A stretch of 64,000 nt of DNA from Bacteroidales bacterium (GTDB lineage: Bacteria > Bacteroidota > Bacteroidia > Bacteroidales > JAGOPY01), in contig JAGOPY010000007.1 in NCBI GenBank assembly GCA_017991835.1, forward strand, positions 49,437-113,436. The letters run 5' to 3'. The position numbers and the translations under genes were made by a program. How positions within the stretch are numbered: the stretch's first letter is position 1; every line of letters begins with the position of its first letter. Below are positions 43,944-54,200 of the stretch, one piece after another. Below the pieces are notes generated by a model, which saw only the letters and a list, made by a program, of their open reading frames with translations, had not been told where the DNA came from and did not search any database.

Positions 43944-46028
43944 TTACCAGAATATTGTGCCAGGGTCTGCAATGTAAATAATATGAATAACTCCATTACC
44001 AAAACTAGTAAGATGACCATCTGCGAAAGTAATTTTAGGACCTAAGTTAGTATTAGGAGAAGGATCTCTACAATGAGCTGCCGAACCCATCAATTCTGCC
44101 AATTTATAAGTCATACTACTATTAGATGTATAAAGCCCCACCCCATTTTTAAACCTATAATAATCGCCAAATGTAAAATCTTCTGTAAACGAACAAACAT
44201 TTTCATCATTGTTCCCATATTGAGATACATGAATCTGGTCCCAGCCTCTGGCTTGGCCTTCCAAGTATTCTGGTTCTGTTCCATCATAAACCAACACTCT
44301 TTCAAATTCAGGAAACAACTGGCGGCCATTTTGCCGCAAATAAAATCCTTGTGCAATTAAAGAATCAAGTGCCTGTGACTGCAGTGCACTTTGTTCAGGA
44401 GTAATATATTCAAGTGTTTCCCTGTTACTGAATTGTTCATCTAAGTATTTACCCAAGTCAAAAGTTTTTGGGTCTATTGAACTTTTCTTTGATTCATATG
44501 TCTGCATCTCATACAGATATGTAACAGGCCACTGACCTTCTTCCCATTTCTTGACCCAATCAGGCGGTCCTCTGGCACAACTTACAACTGTTCTGAATAC
44601 CTCTCCTCGTGTATCATGTGCCTGGCCTTCTGAATCGTAAACTATCTTTGGAACAAAATAAACTTCAAATGTGTCTGGAAGCACGGTCAGATTAGCTGGT
44701 GCTGCAGTAGGTGCAACATATCCTTGACCTCCAGGTATAGGTCCTGGAGACTGTTCTTTCTGACTTTGAAATAGGTTTTTTTCTTTGGTTGTTATTAGGT
44801 TTTCCTGTTTTACTCCGAATATCCATTCCTGGAAGTAGGTGGTGTCTGCGTTTTCTATGAATATATTCCTTGCAGTATCCAATGTGTTTTCTCTTAAAAT
44901 GTGAATTCTTCCTTCAGAATCAGAATTGTAAATATTGCTTGTTCCGTCTCCCCAGGTTACTTTTAATGAGGCGCTGTCTCCTACTGATTCTCCTTCGTTT
45001 ATATTGTATCCGTATGCTAGGAAGTCATAGGTGACTGGCATTTGTTCCATTGTTGCATTTACTGTTGAGGTTACTGCTTCCACTGTTTTTTCTAAAGCAT
45101 AATACTCAGGGTATGAGTTTGAGGTTACATATCTTATTACTAAACTGTCTGTGAGAAACTCCTGACTTTTTAGATTGTTTTTTTCTATTGGCGTAGAATT
45201 TATTGCTATGCCTGGGGAAAATTGATTAGTGTATGCCTGCACTAGTTTTGCAGTATAAATGTCTTCACCGTTTGTAACGCTTACTATTTTTACTCCTGCG
45301 CTTCCTAATCCTGACAGTGAAATACTTGTATTGCTTTCAGGCAGCTCGCTGTCCTGACTTAACAAAAGTTTTCCAGTGCTTGCGTCATAAACATTTATAC
45401 TGTATTTGCCTGCTTCCTGAACCCCAAGTTCTAACTTTGCTTTGTCCTTGTAAGGGTTTCCTAAAACTTTCATTCCTTTTACAATTTCATTATTCTCTGA
45501 AACAGTAACATAATCCATGGTTATAGTGTAATCTCCGTTAGAATCCATCTGAGTTTGATCAAAAGGTTCGGTTTCTCCAGGATAATAGAAGAGTACATCT
45601 GTAGGCGGATGATAGTTAGAGGGCTGTCCTTGAATCATGTGTGTAATATGACCGTCTATTGTTATCAAATTCTCAGTGCCGCTTTTCAAATGCGGTAAGA
45701 CCGGCCCGGCATATATTTGTGGGGCCTGGAGGTTAATAAAAAAGAAGAAGATGAATCCAAAAGTCAGGTAAAATGCATTAGCCGCCAGTGTGATCTTCGA
45801 TGCGAGCCGCCGGCTGATCCTTTCCGACTCGGCCCAATCCGGATTAACATACCCATTTTCCCATTTTCGGGTAATACGCGCCATGCGGTATTTGAGTGAT
45901 CGTAACGCACGTTCTTCAGCACTGATGCTCACCTGCTTATAAACAGGTCTCCTCTTATGATTTTTTCGCGAGAGCTCATGTTTAACCCTTGGGCAGGAAC
46001 TGACTTTTATTGTACCGGGATGTTGCAT
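43944..46028 (-). CDS. Unrecognised exported protein with unusual long N-terminal cytoplasmic tail
   Basis: 694 residues; I do not recognise the family. Residues 1-75 are basic and soluble (SAEERALRSLKYRMARITRK). A hydrophobic segment at about 80-100 (FYLTFGFIFFFFINLQA) could be a signal anchor; internal ATGs, such as MARITRKWENG at 45884, are alternative starts. Residues about 185-265 (VLGNPYKDKAKLELGVQEAG, NVYDASTGKLLLSQ, VTNGEDIYTAKLVQA) resemble a T9SS-type sorting domain, yet lie in the middle. The rest has no recognised motif. From about 45715 downstream the DNA is AT-richer and uses AGA codons, unlike the N-terminal 100 codons and the neighbours, suggesting a chimera or transferred segment. 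Confidence 0.6.
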   Translation of the reverse strand: MQHPGTIKVSSCPRVKHELSRKNHKRRPVYKQVSISAEERALRSLKYRMARITRKWENGYVNPDWAESERISRRLASKITLAANAFYLTFGFIFFFFINLQAPQIYAGPVLPHLKSGTENLITIDGHITHMIQGQPSNYHPPTDVLFYYPGETEPFDQTQMDSNGDYTITMDYVTVSENNEIVKGMKVLGNPYKDKAKLELGVQEAGKYSINVYDASTGKLLLSQDSELPESNTSISLSGLGSAGVKIVSVTNGEDIYTAKLVQAYTNQFSPGIAINSTPIEKNNLKSQEFLTDSLVIRYVTSNSYPEYYALEKTVEAVTSTVNATMEQMPVTYDFLAYGYNINEGESVGDSASLKVTWGDGTSNIYNSDSEGRIHILRENTLDTARNIFIENADTTYFQEWIFGVKQENLITTKEKNLFQSQKEQSPGPIPGGQGYVAPTAAPANLTVLPDTFEVYFVPKIVYDSEGQAHDTRGEVFRTVVSCARGPPDWVKKWEEGQWPVTYLYEMQTYESKKSSIDPKTFDLGKYLDEQFSNRETLEYITPEQSALQSQALDSLIAQGFYLRQNGRQLFPEFERVLVYDGTEPEYLEGQARGWDQIHVSQYGNNDENVCSFTEDFTFGDYYRFKNGVGLYTSNSSMTYKLAELMGSAAHCRDPSPNTNLGPKITFADGHLTSFGNGVIHIIYIADPGTIFW

Positions 46029-46105
46029 GATTTTATATCTGATTGGTTAAGAAAGGTCAATTTCAATCAAAGATAAGAAACAAATACTTTTGCTAAAATG
46101 CCCGA

Positions 46106-48454
46106 TCACGGAAGGATTTCGATCTTCGTAGCCAGCCTTTCTCCGTTTTCATCCACAAGAATTATATAATGTTCGCCGGGAGCAGGCTGGAGGCTCATTT
46201 TATGGATATCCCGGGTTGAGCCCACGTATTCATTGTCGAGGTGCCAGTAGATGATGGCCGAAGGGACCAGGTGTGCCGCCTCGAACACGACTTCACCGGG
46301 TTTTCCGTCAGCGCCCTTCGGGATAAGGATCTTTTTATCTCCCGAAGGATAGATCATTTGCATCGCCGAACGGTTTCCATCCGAACATCCATCCATCAGG
46401 GGAGGCAGCGGTTTATAGAACGGATCCCTGAACCGGTAGTATGAAGCCATCGCCGGCGGAAGGACGAACCATGGGATTGCCTGAATCCTGTCAGCCGGAT
46501 AGCAATCGGCGTTCACCCGGGATGTGCGTGATTCGTCGAGATGCACAAGGCGGTGGTAGGGGCATGTCAGCGAATTAAGACCTTTTCTGGCCACATACAC
46601 CGAATCGATGTCGGGGCAGACCAATGAAGGCCTGAAGCCGCTCTGCCGGCATACCGCCACTTTCTCCATTTCATCGTAGGGTTGCAGGAACCAGTGCCGG
46701 GAAGGCGGCAGCAGGCGAAAGATTTCAAACATCAGCGGGGCGGCGGCTGAGACGCCGGTGAGGCCGGGGCGTCCTTCGCCATCGGCATTACCGGCCCAGA
46801 CACCGACGAGATAGTCGGCGGTCATACCCACAGCCCATGCGTCTCTGAATCCGAAGCTGGTACCGGTTTTCCAGGCTATTTCGCGGGAAGAGGCGAACGA
46901 TTGCCAACCTTCCTCTTCCTCCGGCCGGTTAACGTCGCGCAGGGCGTCGAGGGTGAGCCAGGCGGCGGCGGCGGAGTAAACTGGGGATGGCGTCCCAAGG
47001 GATGGCGTCCCTGGTTCAGGGCCCTGTACCCCGCGGTAATCCCTCTCCCGCTCCGCATAAGCCTTCAGCGTCCGCCCCATCCCCGCATACATCCTGCATA
47101 CATCCCATAACCGCACCTCCGCACCCCCCAGTATCAACGACAACCCATAATGTGACGCGGATTTGGTCAGCGTCGTCATGCCCAGCTTCTGCAACTTGTC
47201 GTAAAAAGGCTGCACTCCATACTCCCGGAGCATATAAACGGCCGGAATGTTCAACGACCGGCTCAGAGCCTTCCGGGCCGGCACGGCGCCATCATAAGTC
47301 AGACTGAAATTCTTCGGCGAAAATCCGGAATAAAACATCGGCACATCCGGCACCAGCGTCGTCGGCAGCAAATCGCCCCCATCCATCATCACCGCGTAAA
47401 GAAAAGGCTTCAAAATGCTGCCGCTGCTGCGGGGCGCCATGATAATGTCTACATCCGGGCTGTGCTCAGGTTCATTACTGCCGGCAGTATTTCCAATGTA
47501 GACAAGCACTTCATTCGTATTCAGGTCGATGACCAGAACAGCTGCGTTGTAAATACGATTCCCCTCCAATGTCCGCTGATGCCGGCCGGCCACCTCCAAC
47601 GCCTTTTCCTGTAACGTACCGTCGATGGAACTCCGGTACTGCGTTCCGGGATGTTCCCTGAAGACTTTTGCGGCCAGGTGAGGCGCCAGGTCAGGCAATG
47701 GCATCGGTTGGAGGGGTAAAGGCTCATCGCAGGCCAGCTTGCAGGTAAATTCATCGATAAAACCCCGGTCCTGAAGTGTCCTTAACAAACGGTTCCGCTT
47801 CGCCAGCAGCATATCCCGGTTCCGCCCCGGGTGAATAGCCGACGGCGCATTCGGCAATACAGCCAGCAGCGCTGCCTCCGCCCACGAAAGCTCATCGGGC
47901 GGACGGCCGAAATAACGCCACGAAGCCGCGCCCAGTCCCACCGTGTTGCCACCATACGGGGCATGCGAAGCATACAGGTTTAAAATAGCTCTTTTGGAAT
48001 ACCTGATCTCGAGCCCCACAGCCAGCGCCGTCTCCATGAGCTTCTCCCCTATCGTCCTGGATTTGCCCTTCCGCGACAGGCGTATCGTCTGCATCGTCAG
48101 CGTGCTCCCACCACTCACAACCTTCCCTGCCCTGATATTCTGCCATACTGCCCGCCCGAACGACACGGGATTAAAACCGGGATGCCACATGAAATAACGG
48201 TCTTCAAATCCCGTGATGCAGGTCTTCAGCTTGTACGGCACAGAATCGGCCGGCGGAAACCGCCATTGCCCGTCGCCCGCAATTCTGGCCGCAAGCAACC
48301 TGCCATTCCGGTCGTAAACCACCGTTGCATAAGGGTCATCGAACAAGGGAGACCAGGGAATTATCCATAAAATAATCAGGATAAGGATCCCGGCCACAGA
48401 AATAACCGCTTTTCTAACGGACCACTTCAACCCACATACCTTTTGTAAAGGCAT
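46106..48454 (-). CDS. pbpC: Penicillin-binding protein 1C
   Basis: 782 residues from the ATG at 48452-48454; an ATG at 48484 is also in frame. One membrane segment (VISVAGILILIILWIIPW), transglycosylase domain with FEDRYFMWHPGFNP and GGSTLTMQTIRL, then transpeptidase motifs SSGSILKP (SxxK), SLN (in SRSLNIP) and KTG (WKTGTSFG), and a C-terminal biPBP_C-like domain. It polymerises and crosslinks peptidoglycan. Its start overlaps the macroglobulin gene by about 41 bases, the same pairing as yfhM-pbpC in E. coli. Around residues 470-490 a palindrome cluster (46984-47030) encodes GPEPGTPSLGTPSP in frame. Confidence 0.95.
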   Translation of the reverse strand: MPLQKVCGLKWSVRKAVISVAGILILIILWIIPWSPLFDDPYATVVYDRNGRLLAARIAGDGQWRFPPADSVPYKLKTCITGFEDRYFMWHPGFNPVSFGRAVWQNIRAGKVVSGGSTLTMQTIRLSRKGKSRTIGEKLMETALAVGLEIRYSKRAILNLYASHAPYGGNTVGLGAASWRYFGRPPDELSWAEAALLAVLPNAPSAIHPGRNRDMLLAKRNRLLRTLQDRGFIDEFTCKLACDEPLPLQPMPLPDLAPHLAAKVFREHPGTQYRSSIDGTLQEKALEVAGRHQRTLEGNRIYNAAVLVIDLNTNEVLVYIGNTAGSNEPEHSPDVDIIMAPRSSGSILKPFLYAVMMDGGDLLPTTLVPDVPMFYSGFSPKNFSLTYDGAVPARKALSRSLNIPAVYMLREYGVQPFYDKLQKLGMTTLTKSASHYGLSLILGGAEVRLWDVCRMYAGMGRTLKAYAERERDYRGVQGPEPGTPSLGTPSPVYSAAAAWLTLDALRDVNRPEEEEGWQSFASSREIAWKTGTSFGFRDAWAVGMTADYLVGVWAGNADGEGRPGLTGVSAAAPLMFEIFRLLPPSRHWFLQPYDEMEKVAVCRQSGFRPSLVCPDIDSVYVARKGLNSLTCPYHRLVHLDESRTSRVNADCYPADRIQAIPWFVLPPAMASYYRFRDPFYKPLPPLMDGCSDGNRSAMQMIYPSGDKKILIPKGADGKPGEVVFEAAHLVPSAIIYWHLDNEYVGSTRDIHKMSLQPAPGEHYIILVDENGERLATKIEILP
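46984..47030. repeat. Palindrome cluster in frame in pbpC
   Basis: GGGATGGCGTCCC at 46984-46996 and 46999-47011, then near-palindrome GGTTCAGGGCCCTGTACC (47013-47030). The architecture GRGATGG-GTCYC matches the array at 9997-10153. Confidence 0.82.
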
Positions 48455-51400
48455 AAATCGCATCATCATACATCGCTTCAGCATTTACCGAGGGCAGGTA
48501 AAACCGGCCGGTATAAGCCGCATTCAGCCTGACCCGGAAAGTCTTCTTTTCATACAACTGCAGGTCGAAAAAGGTGTAAACCCTGTCGTCGCGGTAATCG
48601 CGATAATCATAAAGATCTTCCTTTGTACCCGGATTTACATCCTGGACCCGGGTGTTGATGATCTCCCATCCCGACGGAAATATCTGGGTCAAAGCAAGTT
48701 CCTCATAAGGAAACAAAACCCCCGAGTGACTGACCGTGACTTCAGCCACAAAATCGGTCCCCTGTTTCAGCGACCTCACATCCAGAGATTTACCGGCATC
48801 GTCTTTATACATGACCTGAATTCCCAGGTAACTGGAACCTTCCCTTTCCTCTCCCTGCAACGGCTGACCGGAAAGCGTGGTGCTTACGAACAACCGGGCG
48901 CTTGTGCTTTTGTTGCTGACCGTCATTGTCCCTTTTAATCCCCGGCCCGGATCCAGCGGAGCCGAAAAGACCGGCTTTGTAGTATTAATAATTTGAACCG
49001 ATGCGTTTTCATTCCGGTATTCAAAAGATAATCCCGGCGTGGCACCGGCGCCGGCAAAACGGCTAATGGCGTAAAGGCAGAAAGCGGTCGTCTGGGTACT
49101 GTAATATTTGAATTTCAGCCCTTTAGCGATCTCGTTCATCACTTTGAATGCCTCCTGGTCACGGTTGAGCAACGTCAGCACCTCCAGGGTGAAGGCCCTG
49201 TCGCGCAGTTCGGAACCGTAGGTGTATCCGGCATTGCCGTATTCATCCACAACATTTGGGTCTTTTCCAGTGATCAGGTCCGTGGCCACCTCCGGCTTAC
49301 CGGCATAGATGTAGGCTGCGGCGAGGATCCAGGTTGCCGAAGGTGTAAGGCGGCCCGATTCACGCAGCCGGTTCATCGCGCTCATGTTCGGCTTATGGGC
49401 CAGGGCCAGGGTGTACAGGCGATAAGCCTGGTTGCTGTTGCTCCAGTAATAATAATCCTCAGGCGAGGGCTGGTAATTACCGGCGGCTTTGTACTGGAAC
49501 TCCTTCCACTTCTCCAGCACACCCGGCGGCACCAGGTATCCCTTCTCCGAAGCCAGGACCAGAAAATGCCCCGCATAAGATGTCGCCCATCGGTCATAGT
49601 AAATCTCGCCCGGCCAATAGGTCAGGCTGCCATCGGCCAGGGTCATTTGCGAAATCCGCTGGATGGCAGCCCGGATATTCCTGTCCGTCGATGTTTTCCG
49701 ATCCTCCGACAATTCCATCAGATCGGACAGGAAAAGCTGCGGAAAAGCGCCCGAGACGGTTTGTTCAAGACAGCCGTACGGATACCGGATCAGGTATTCC
49801 AGGTGTTTCTGCAGATCGAAATCAGGGAGCCCGGAGAAAACAACCTGCCCCTGATTCGTCCCGACCGAACCAAAAAACTCATAAGGTAACTCCATCTTCT
49901 CTCCCGGATTGATCATAAAGGATTCCGTGCGTGTCAGCAAGGGGTTTGGATTCCGTATATCGAATTCGACAGAATGAGAAGCCGTTTCGGAACCGGAAAC
50001 GGCGGTTATTTTTATTTTCCCAATCCCTTCGCGATCAGTCGCTTTTAGCCGGAAATAGGCCATCTGTTCGCCCGTCTGGTTAAACCTCAGGCTGACACTG
50101 TTTTGCAATCCGGTCAGAATATCATTGGATTCCAGCGTCACCGAAACATCCCTGATTTTTTCATCCATCGAAAAAACGGAAACAGGCACCTCAAATTCCT
50201 CCGTAGTTCCGATGACCCTCGGAACCGTAGCCAGCACCATCAGGGGCTTTTTGACGGGAGTGGCTTTCTCTGCCATACCGTAAGCGCCATCATGACCTGC
50301 GATGACCATGGTCCGGACAGAACCCACATAATTCGGCATCGTGAAATGGATCTCTTTCTTCTCCCCTTTCCCAATGGTAAAAGGACCGGCAAACCTCACC
50401 ACAGGCACGAAGCGCTGCGCCTTCTTATTTTTAGCCAGCATGGCTTCTTCGTCCCCGCCAATAGCCAGGTTCCGCTCCAACCGGGCGCCAAATGCACCAA
50501 TGACCAGGTCGAACATATCCCAGGTTTTAACCCCCAGCGCCTCACGGGCATAGAAAACCCCGTGCGGGTCGGGCGTCCGGAAACGGGTCAGGTCAAGCAG
50601 CCCTTCATCGACAACGGCAACCGTAAAGGTCATCGGCCGGTTGCGCTTTTCGCTGATTGTGACGGAGAATCTCTCTTCGGGCCTGAGTTCTCCCGGCATC
50701 GTTATGACGGGCGACAGCACTGTTTCCGGGTCCTCGATCATCAGGGGTATCACGCCATACATCCTCAGCGGGACATCATTCAGCGTCTGGCTGTGCGGAC
50801 GGATCAGGCTCAGGTAGACATAAACGTTCGGCGCCATCCCTTTGGTGACGGGGATCTCGATGGTTTCCTCCTGTTTTTCGCATATCTTCCATTGCGCGGA
50901 AAGCACACGGCTCCCTGATTCGACACTGACAAGGGCCCGGCTGCCGGGCGACGCCGGGAAGCTGATGACAGCCTTATCGCCCGGTTCATACCTCTCCTTT
51001 TCGGCGGTGAACGTCAGCATCGTTGCGCCCGCCGGGTTGGCCCGTCCTGCCCTGCTTCTATAAGAGGGCCAATCGATATACACGGCTTTCCCCGCCTGGT
51101 GTCCGCCTTCATTGTCTTTCACCAGGATCAGGTAGCGGCCCCAGTCAGGATAATCGATCCGGAAACGGAAGGTCCCTTTGCCATTTACGGCATCCGCACT
51201 CCCCCTGTAAACCAGATTGGCATCGTTTCCACCCACATAATAGGCCAGGTCATCCTCCCCGGCACTCCACCACCACCGCCAGTCAACCCGGTACACTTTG
51301 ACCTCCAGGTTCCTGACAGTCAGCGGATTGCCCATCCAGTCGACACAGGCAATATCAATCTGCTGATCCTCATCCGTCTCCAGCATCTCATCATACGTTC

Positions 51401-53957
51401 CTCCGTTCGGAACCTTAATCCCGACATATCTTTTAAACGGAGAAAAAGTTTTGGTAAGAACATCCGTACTGACATCCCCCCCTTTTTCAAAAGCCCGGAC
51501 AAGGAAAACAGCTTCCATCATCCCCGGCGCATTGTTTTCCTTTGGCAATTCGAGGCTGAAAGAGCCCTTTCCCTGATCATTCATCTCCTGGTCGAGCACA
51601 TTCCTCTCCTCCGACCACCAGAAATAGCCGGAAGGATTATCAAATGTATATTTTTCATATCCCCGGAATCCGGTTCTGATTTTCCGGAAACTCATATCGA
51701 CCGTTGTCCTTACCCTTGGCGCTACAGCGCCGTGCAGCCATTTGACCTCCAGCGTTCCCAACGGGTTGCCGCTGAAAGCGTTCAATATCTCTTTGTCGAA
51801 ATCCAGTTTGATCTTCAGCCTGTTAGGTTTGACCGTCTCCACCTTGAGGCTTTTCTCAAACGTTGCACCGCCGGCTTTCACAACAGCGCGCCAGTTGCCG
51901 GTAGGGGCATCCGGAAGGGTTGCAACTTTAAAAGTGTAGAACTGACCGGCAGGATCCGACCGTGTCTGGCTGTAAACGATCTGGCCGCGTGAATTATACA
52001 CCTCCATCAGAACGGGATATTCCCCCGGGATCCGCTTCAATTCATCTTCCAGGATAAAGGTAAGAAAGAGGGTATCGCCCGGCCGCCAGATACCTCTTTC
52101 ACCGTAAATCATCCCTTTGAGCCCTTTCTGCAGCTCTGCCCCGCTGATATCGAACTGGCTGAGCGACAGTGAGGTGCCGTCGTCGAGCCGGAGCCAGGTG
52201 GTTTGTTTGCTTTTGGTAGCTTTGAGAAAAAACGGCCGGCTTTCGGCGGTAACCTCCGCTTGCCCTTCCGGGCCGGTGGAGGCCGATCCTACGGGCTGAT
52301 TCTGGAAATTATACAACCCGACCGATACATCTGTCAAAGGCTCACCCGATATCAGGTCCGTCGCATGAATGATCCATTGTTTCGCATCGGCCGATTTAGC
52401 CGTCACGCCGATCTTTGAAGCCATGATCAGCTTTTGCCCGAACCTTTCGGGAATGTAATAGGAATCGTGGCAAGGATTTCCCTGTTCTTCCCACTCATAA
52501 TCATCGGGCCACTCATAATCGGAATACCAGCCCGGCTGGTCGTACTTTTCCAGCTGGTCATCGGGAACGGATCCGTCAAGGATAAATTCCGTGATATCCG
52601 TTTCGGTTTTATTATCACAATGATATACCGAATATTCTTTCCTGAAGGAGATCCTGACACGGTAGATCGCGCCCATGTCTTTCTCCATCAGCGGCGAAAG
52701 ATCGAGGGAAAAATTATTCCACCGGTGCAGGTCGATGGATTTGTCTTCATCCAGCATCAGCGTTTTGGCATAAACCGGCCTGCCATACTGTTTAAGGCTG
52801 TATAAATGTTTATCTGAAAAGTTATTTTCCTGGAGATAATAAGGGATATTGTTTTCGAAGATCTTATAAACGACGATATCGAGGGCGCGGAGGCTGACGG
52901 CGCGAACCGGGAGGAAGAGGCCGGCGGGATCAGGCATGATCACCCCCTGGCCGATGAATTCGGCCTGTGGCTTTAACTCCTCAAACATCACCGTCTGCAC
53001 GACTCTTTCCTTCAAGGTCGTCCGGATATCGTTCCTGACCGAGGCTTCGACGATGAGCGTGCGGCTCCTTTCCAGCCGCTCCATCGGATACAGGCGGATA
53101 ATGTTATTATCGGCCACCAGCCTTACCGGATCCCCTTCCCGAAGGTAAACCAGCCCGTCGAGGTTCTGGTCCGGGTCGACCGGGTCGGAAAGGACGATGT
53201 CGAGATACTGCTCTTCACCCTGGCCGATGGAATATCCGAGGTAAATGAAATCGAAGATCGATGGAATGGTTACCGCAAGCTCTCCTTTCTGATCGATCCC
53301 CAGCGGAGATCCGTTCCATTCCAGTTCCAACTGATAGGCTTGTTCATTCCGGGGCAAGCTGTCGATCACAAATTCGAACTCATTCCGGCCCGGTCCCTCA
53401 GCCCATTTCACTTTATACCGTTTGCCGTCAGCTCTGGCTTTCAGCAGTTTGTCAACCTCTTCCAGCTTCATAATATCGGCTGATACCAGTTTGCCTTCCA
53501 TCTTTTTCATTTTGTTCTGTCCCTGGCCGATCGAGACCAGGTTCCCCGGGTAGATGCTGAAAGATGGGGTAATGATTGAAAATTGAAAATTGAAAGTTGA
53601 AAATTGGGGGGGAACATCCATCAGCTTATCCAATCTAAGAAAGGCCTTAATGGTTTTACCCGCCGGCCATTCGCCCGAAGGCTTAAAAATCAGCAAATCT
53701 TCGGAATACATCGACACGGTTCCAGCAACTGAAGGCTCGAACGAGATAATACCGGCCGGCAACTCTTTCCCGGTTTCAAATTTCAAATTTCCGGTCGCAA
53801 GTTTAATCCTGACCGGGTCAGTCTTCGAGATCACCCCGGTAGTAAATCCCGAAACGTATTCCGCGAACTGAACCGGATCGTTGGTCCTTGTCGATTTGAT
53901 GCAACCGGTCATCGCGACCAGCAAAGCCATAATAAAACAAAAAGGTTTGGTTTTCAT
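48414..53957 (-). CDS. yfhM: Bacterial alpha-2-macroglobulin family lipoprotein
   Basis: 1847 residues. Lipobox at the N-terminus (LLVAMTGC, Cys19) indicates a lipoprotein. The middle holds macroglobulin domains with PGDTLFLTFILEDE and MYGERGIWRPGD. The thioester motif CLEQ (in YPYGCLEQTVSGAF, near residue 1395) is intact, so the protein can trap proteases covalently, protecting the periplasm. The C-terminal region (SGWEIINTRVQDV, YDYRDYRDDRVYTFFDL) is typical of this group. Between about 53573 and 53606 spacer-like repeats encode FSTFNFQFSI near residue 120. pbpC overlaps its 3' end: together they are thought to defend and repair the wall. Confidence 0.95.
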   Translation of the reverse strand: MKTKPFCFIMALLVAMTGCIKSTRTNDPVQFAEYVSGFTTGVISKTDPVRIKLATGNLKFETGKELPAGIISFEPSVAGTVSMYSEDLLIFKPSGEWPAGKTIKAFLRLDKLMDVPPQFSTFNFQFSIITPSFSIYPGNLVSIGQGQNKMKKMEGKLVSADIMKLEEVDKLLKARADGKRYKVKWAEGPGRNEFEFVIDSLPRNEQAYQLELEWNGSPLGIDQKGELAVTIPSIFDFIYLGYSIGQGEEQYLDIVLSDPVDPDQNLDGLVYLREGDPVRLVADNNIIRLYPMERLERSRTLIVEASVRNDIRTTLKERVVQTVMFEELKPQAEFIGQGVIMPDPAGLFLPVRAVSLRALDIVVYKIFENNIPYYLQENNFSDKHLYSLKQYGRPVYAKTLMLDEDKSIDLHRWNNFSLDLSPLMEKDMGAIYRVRISFRKEYSVYHCDNKTETDITEFILDGSVPDDQLEKYDQPGWYSDYEWPDDYEWEEQGNPCHDSYYIPERFGQKLIMASKIGVTAKSADAKQWIIHATDLISGEPLTDVSVGLYNFQNQPVGSASTGPEGQAEVTAESRPFFLKATKSKQTTWLRLDDGTSLSLSQFDISGAELQKGLKGMIYGERGIWRPGDTLFLTFILEDELKRIPGEYPVLMEVYNSRGQIVYSQTRSDPAGQFYTFKVATLPDAPTGNWRAVVKAGGATFEKSLKVETVKPNRLKIKLDFDKEILNAFSGNPLGTLEVKWLHGAVAPRVRTTVDMSFRKIRTGFRGYEKYTFDNPSGYFWWSEERNVLDQEMNDQGKGSFSLELPKENNAPGMMEAVFLVRAFEKGGDVSTDVLTKTFSPFKRYVGIKVPNGGTYDEMLETDEDQQIDIACVDWMGNPLTVRNLEVKVYRVDWRWWWSAGEDDLAYYVGGNDANLVYRGSADAVNGKGTFRFRIDYPDWGRYLILVKDNEGGHQAGKAVYIDWPSYRSRAGRANPAGATMLTFTAEKERYEPGDKAVISFPASPGSRALVSVESGSRVLSAQWKICEKQEETIEIPVTKGMAPNVYVYLSLIRPHSQTLNDVPLRMYGVIPLMIEDPETVLSPVITMPGELRPEERFSVTISEKRNRPMTFTVAVVDEGLLDLTRFRTPDPHGVFYAREALGVKTWDMFDLVIGAFGARLERNLAIGGDEEAMLAKNKKAQRFVPVVRFAGPFTIGKGEKKEIHFTMPNYVGSVRTMVIAGHDGAYGMAEKATPVKKPLMVLATVPRVIGTTEEFEVPVSVFSMDEKIRDVSVTLESNDILTGLQNSVSLRFNQTGEQMAYFRLKATDREGIGKIKITAVSGSETASHSVEFDIRNPNPLLTRTESFMINPGEKMELPYEFFGSVGTNQGQVVFSGLPDFDLQKHLEYLIRYPYGCLEQTVSGAFPQLFLSDLMELSEDRKTSTDRNIRAAIQRISQMTLADGSLTYWPGEIYYDRWATSYAGHFLVLASEKGYLVPPGVLEKWKEFQYKAAGNYQPSPEDYYYWSNSNQAYRLYTLALAHKPNMSAMNRLRESGRLTPSATWILAAAYIYAGKPEVATDLITGKDPNVVDEYGNAGYTYGSELRDRAFTLEVLTLLNRDQEAFKVMNEIAKGLKFKYYSTQTTAFCLYAISRFAGAGATPGLSFEYRNENASVQIINTTKPVFSAPLDPGRGLKGTMTVSNKSTSARLFVSTTLSGQPLQGEEREGSSYLGIQVMYKDDAGKSLDVRSLKQGTDFVAEVTVSHSGVLFPYEELALTQIFPSGWEIINTRVQDVNPGTKEDLYDYRDYRDDRVYTFFDLQLYEKKTFRVRLNAAYTGRFYLPSVNAEAMYDDAIYAFTKGMWVEVVR

Positions 53958-54169
53958 AACATTAGCCTGATTTTAATTAAGATGGCTTTATATGCCACCA
54001 AGGCTCCAAAACATTAAATAACACAAAAAAAAATCAATTTAGTGATCTTTGGTGTCTTGGTGTTTTAGTGGCAAAAAGGCCGAAAAGCACTATTCATAAC
54101 ATTTCTTACAACAAAGCTCCAAGGTACGAATAAATCAAAGGCAATGAATAAAAATTGCATCTTTATGAA

Positions 54170-54177
54170 TAACTTTG
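54170..54177 (+). promoter_or_regulatory. -7 element (TAACTTTG) for the glycosyltransferase
   Basis: Fits TAnnTTTG, 23 bases before the ATG at 54201, ruling against the in-frame ATG at 54144. Confidence 0.45.
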
Positions 54178-54200
54178 GCCCTCCGCAAAAATTTTGCATT

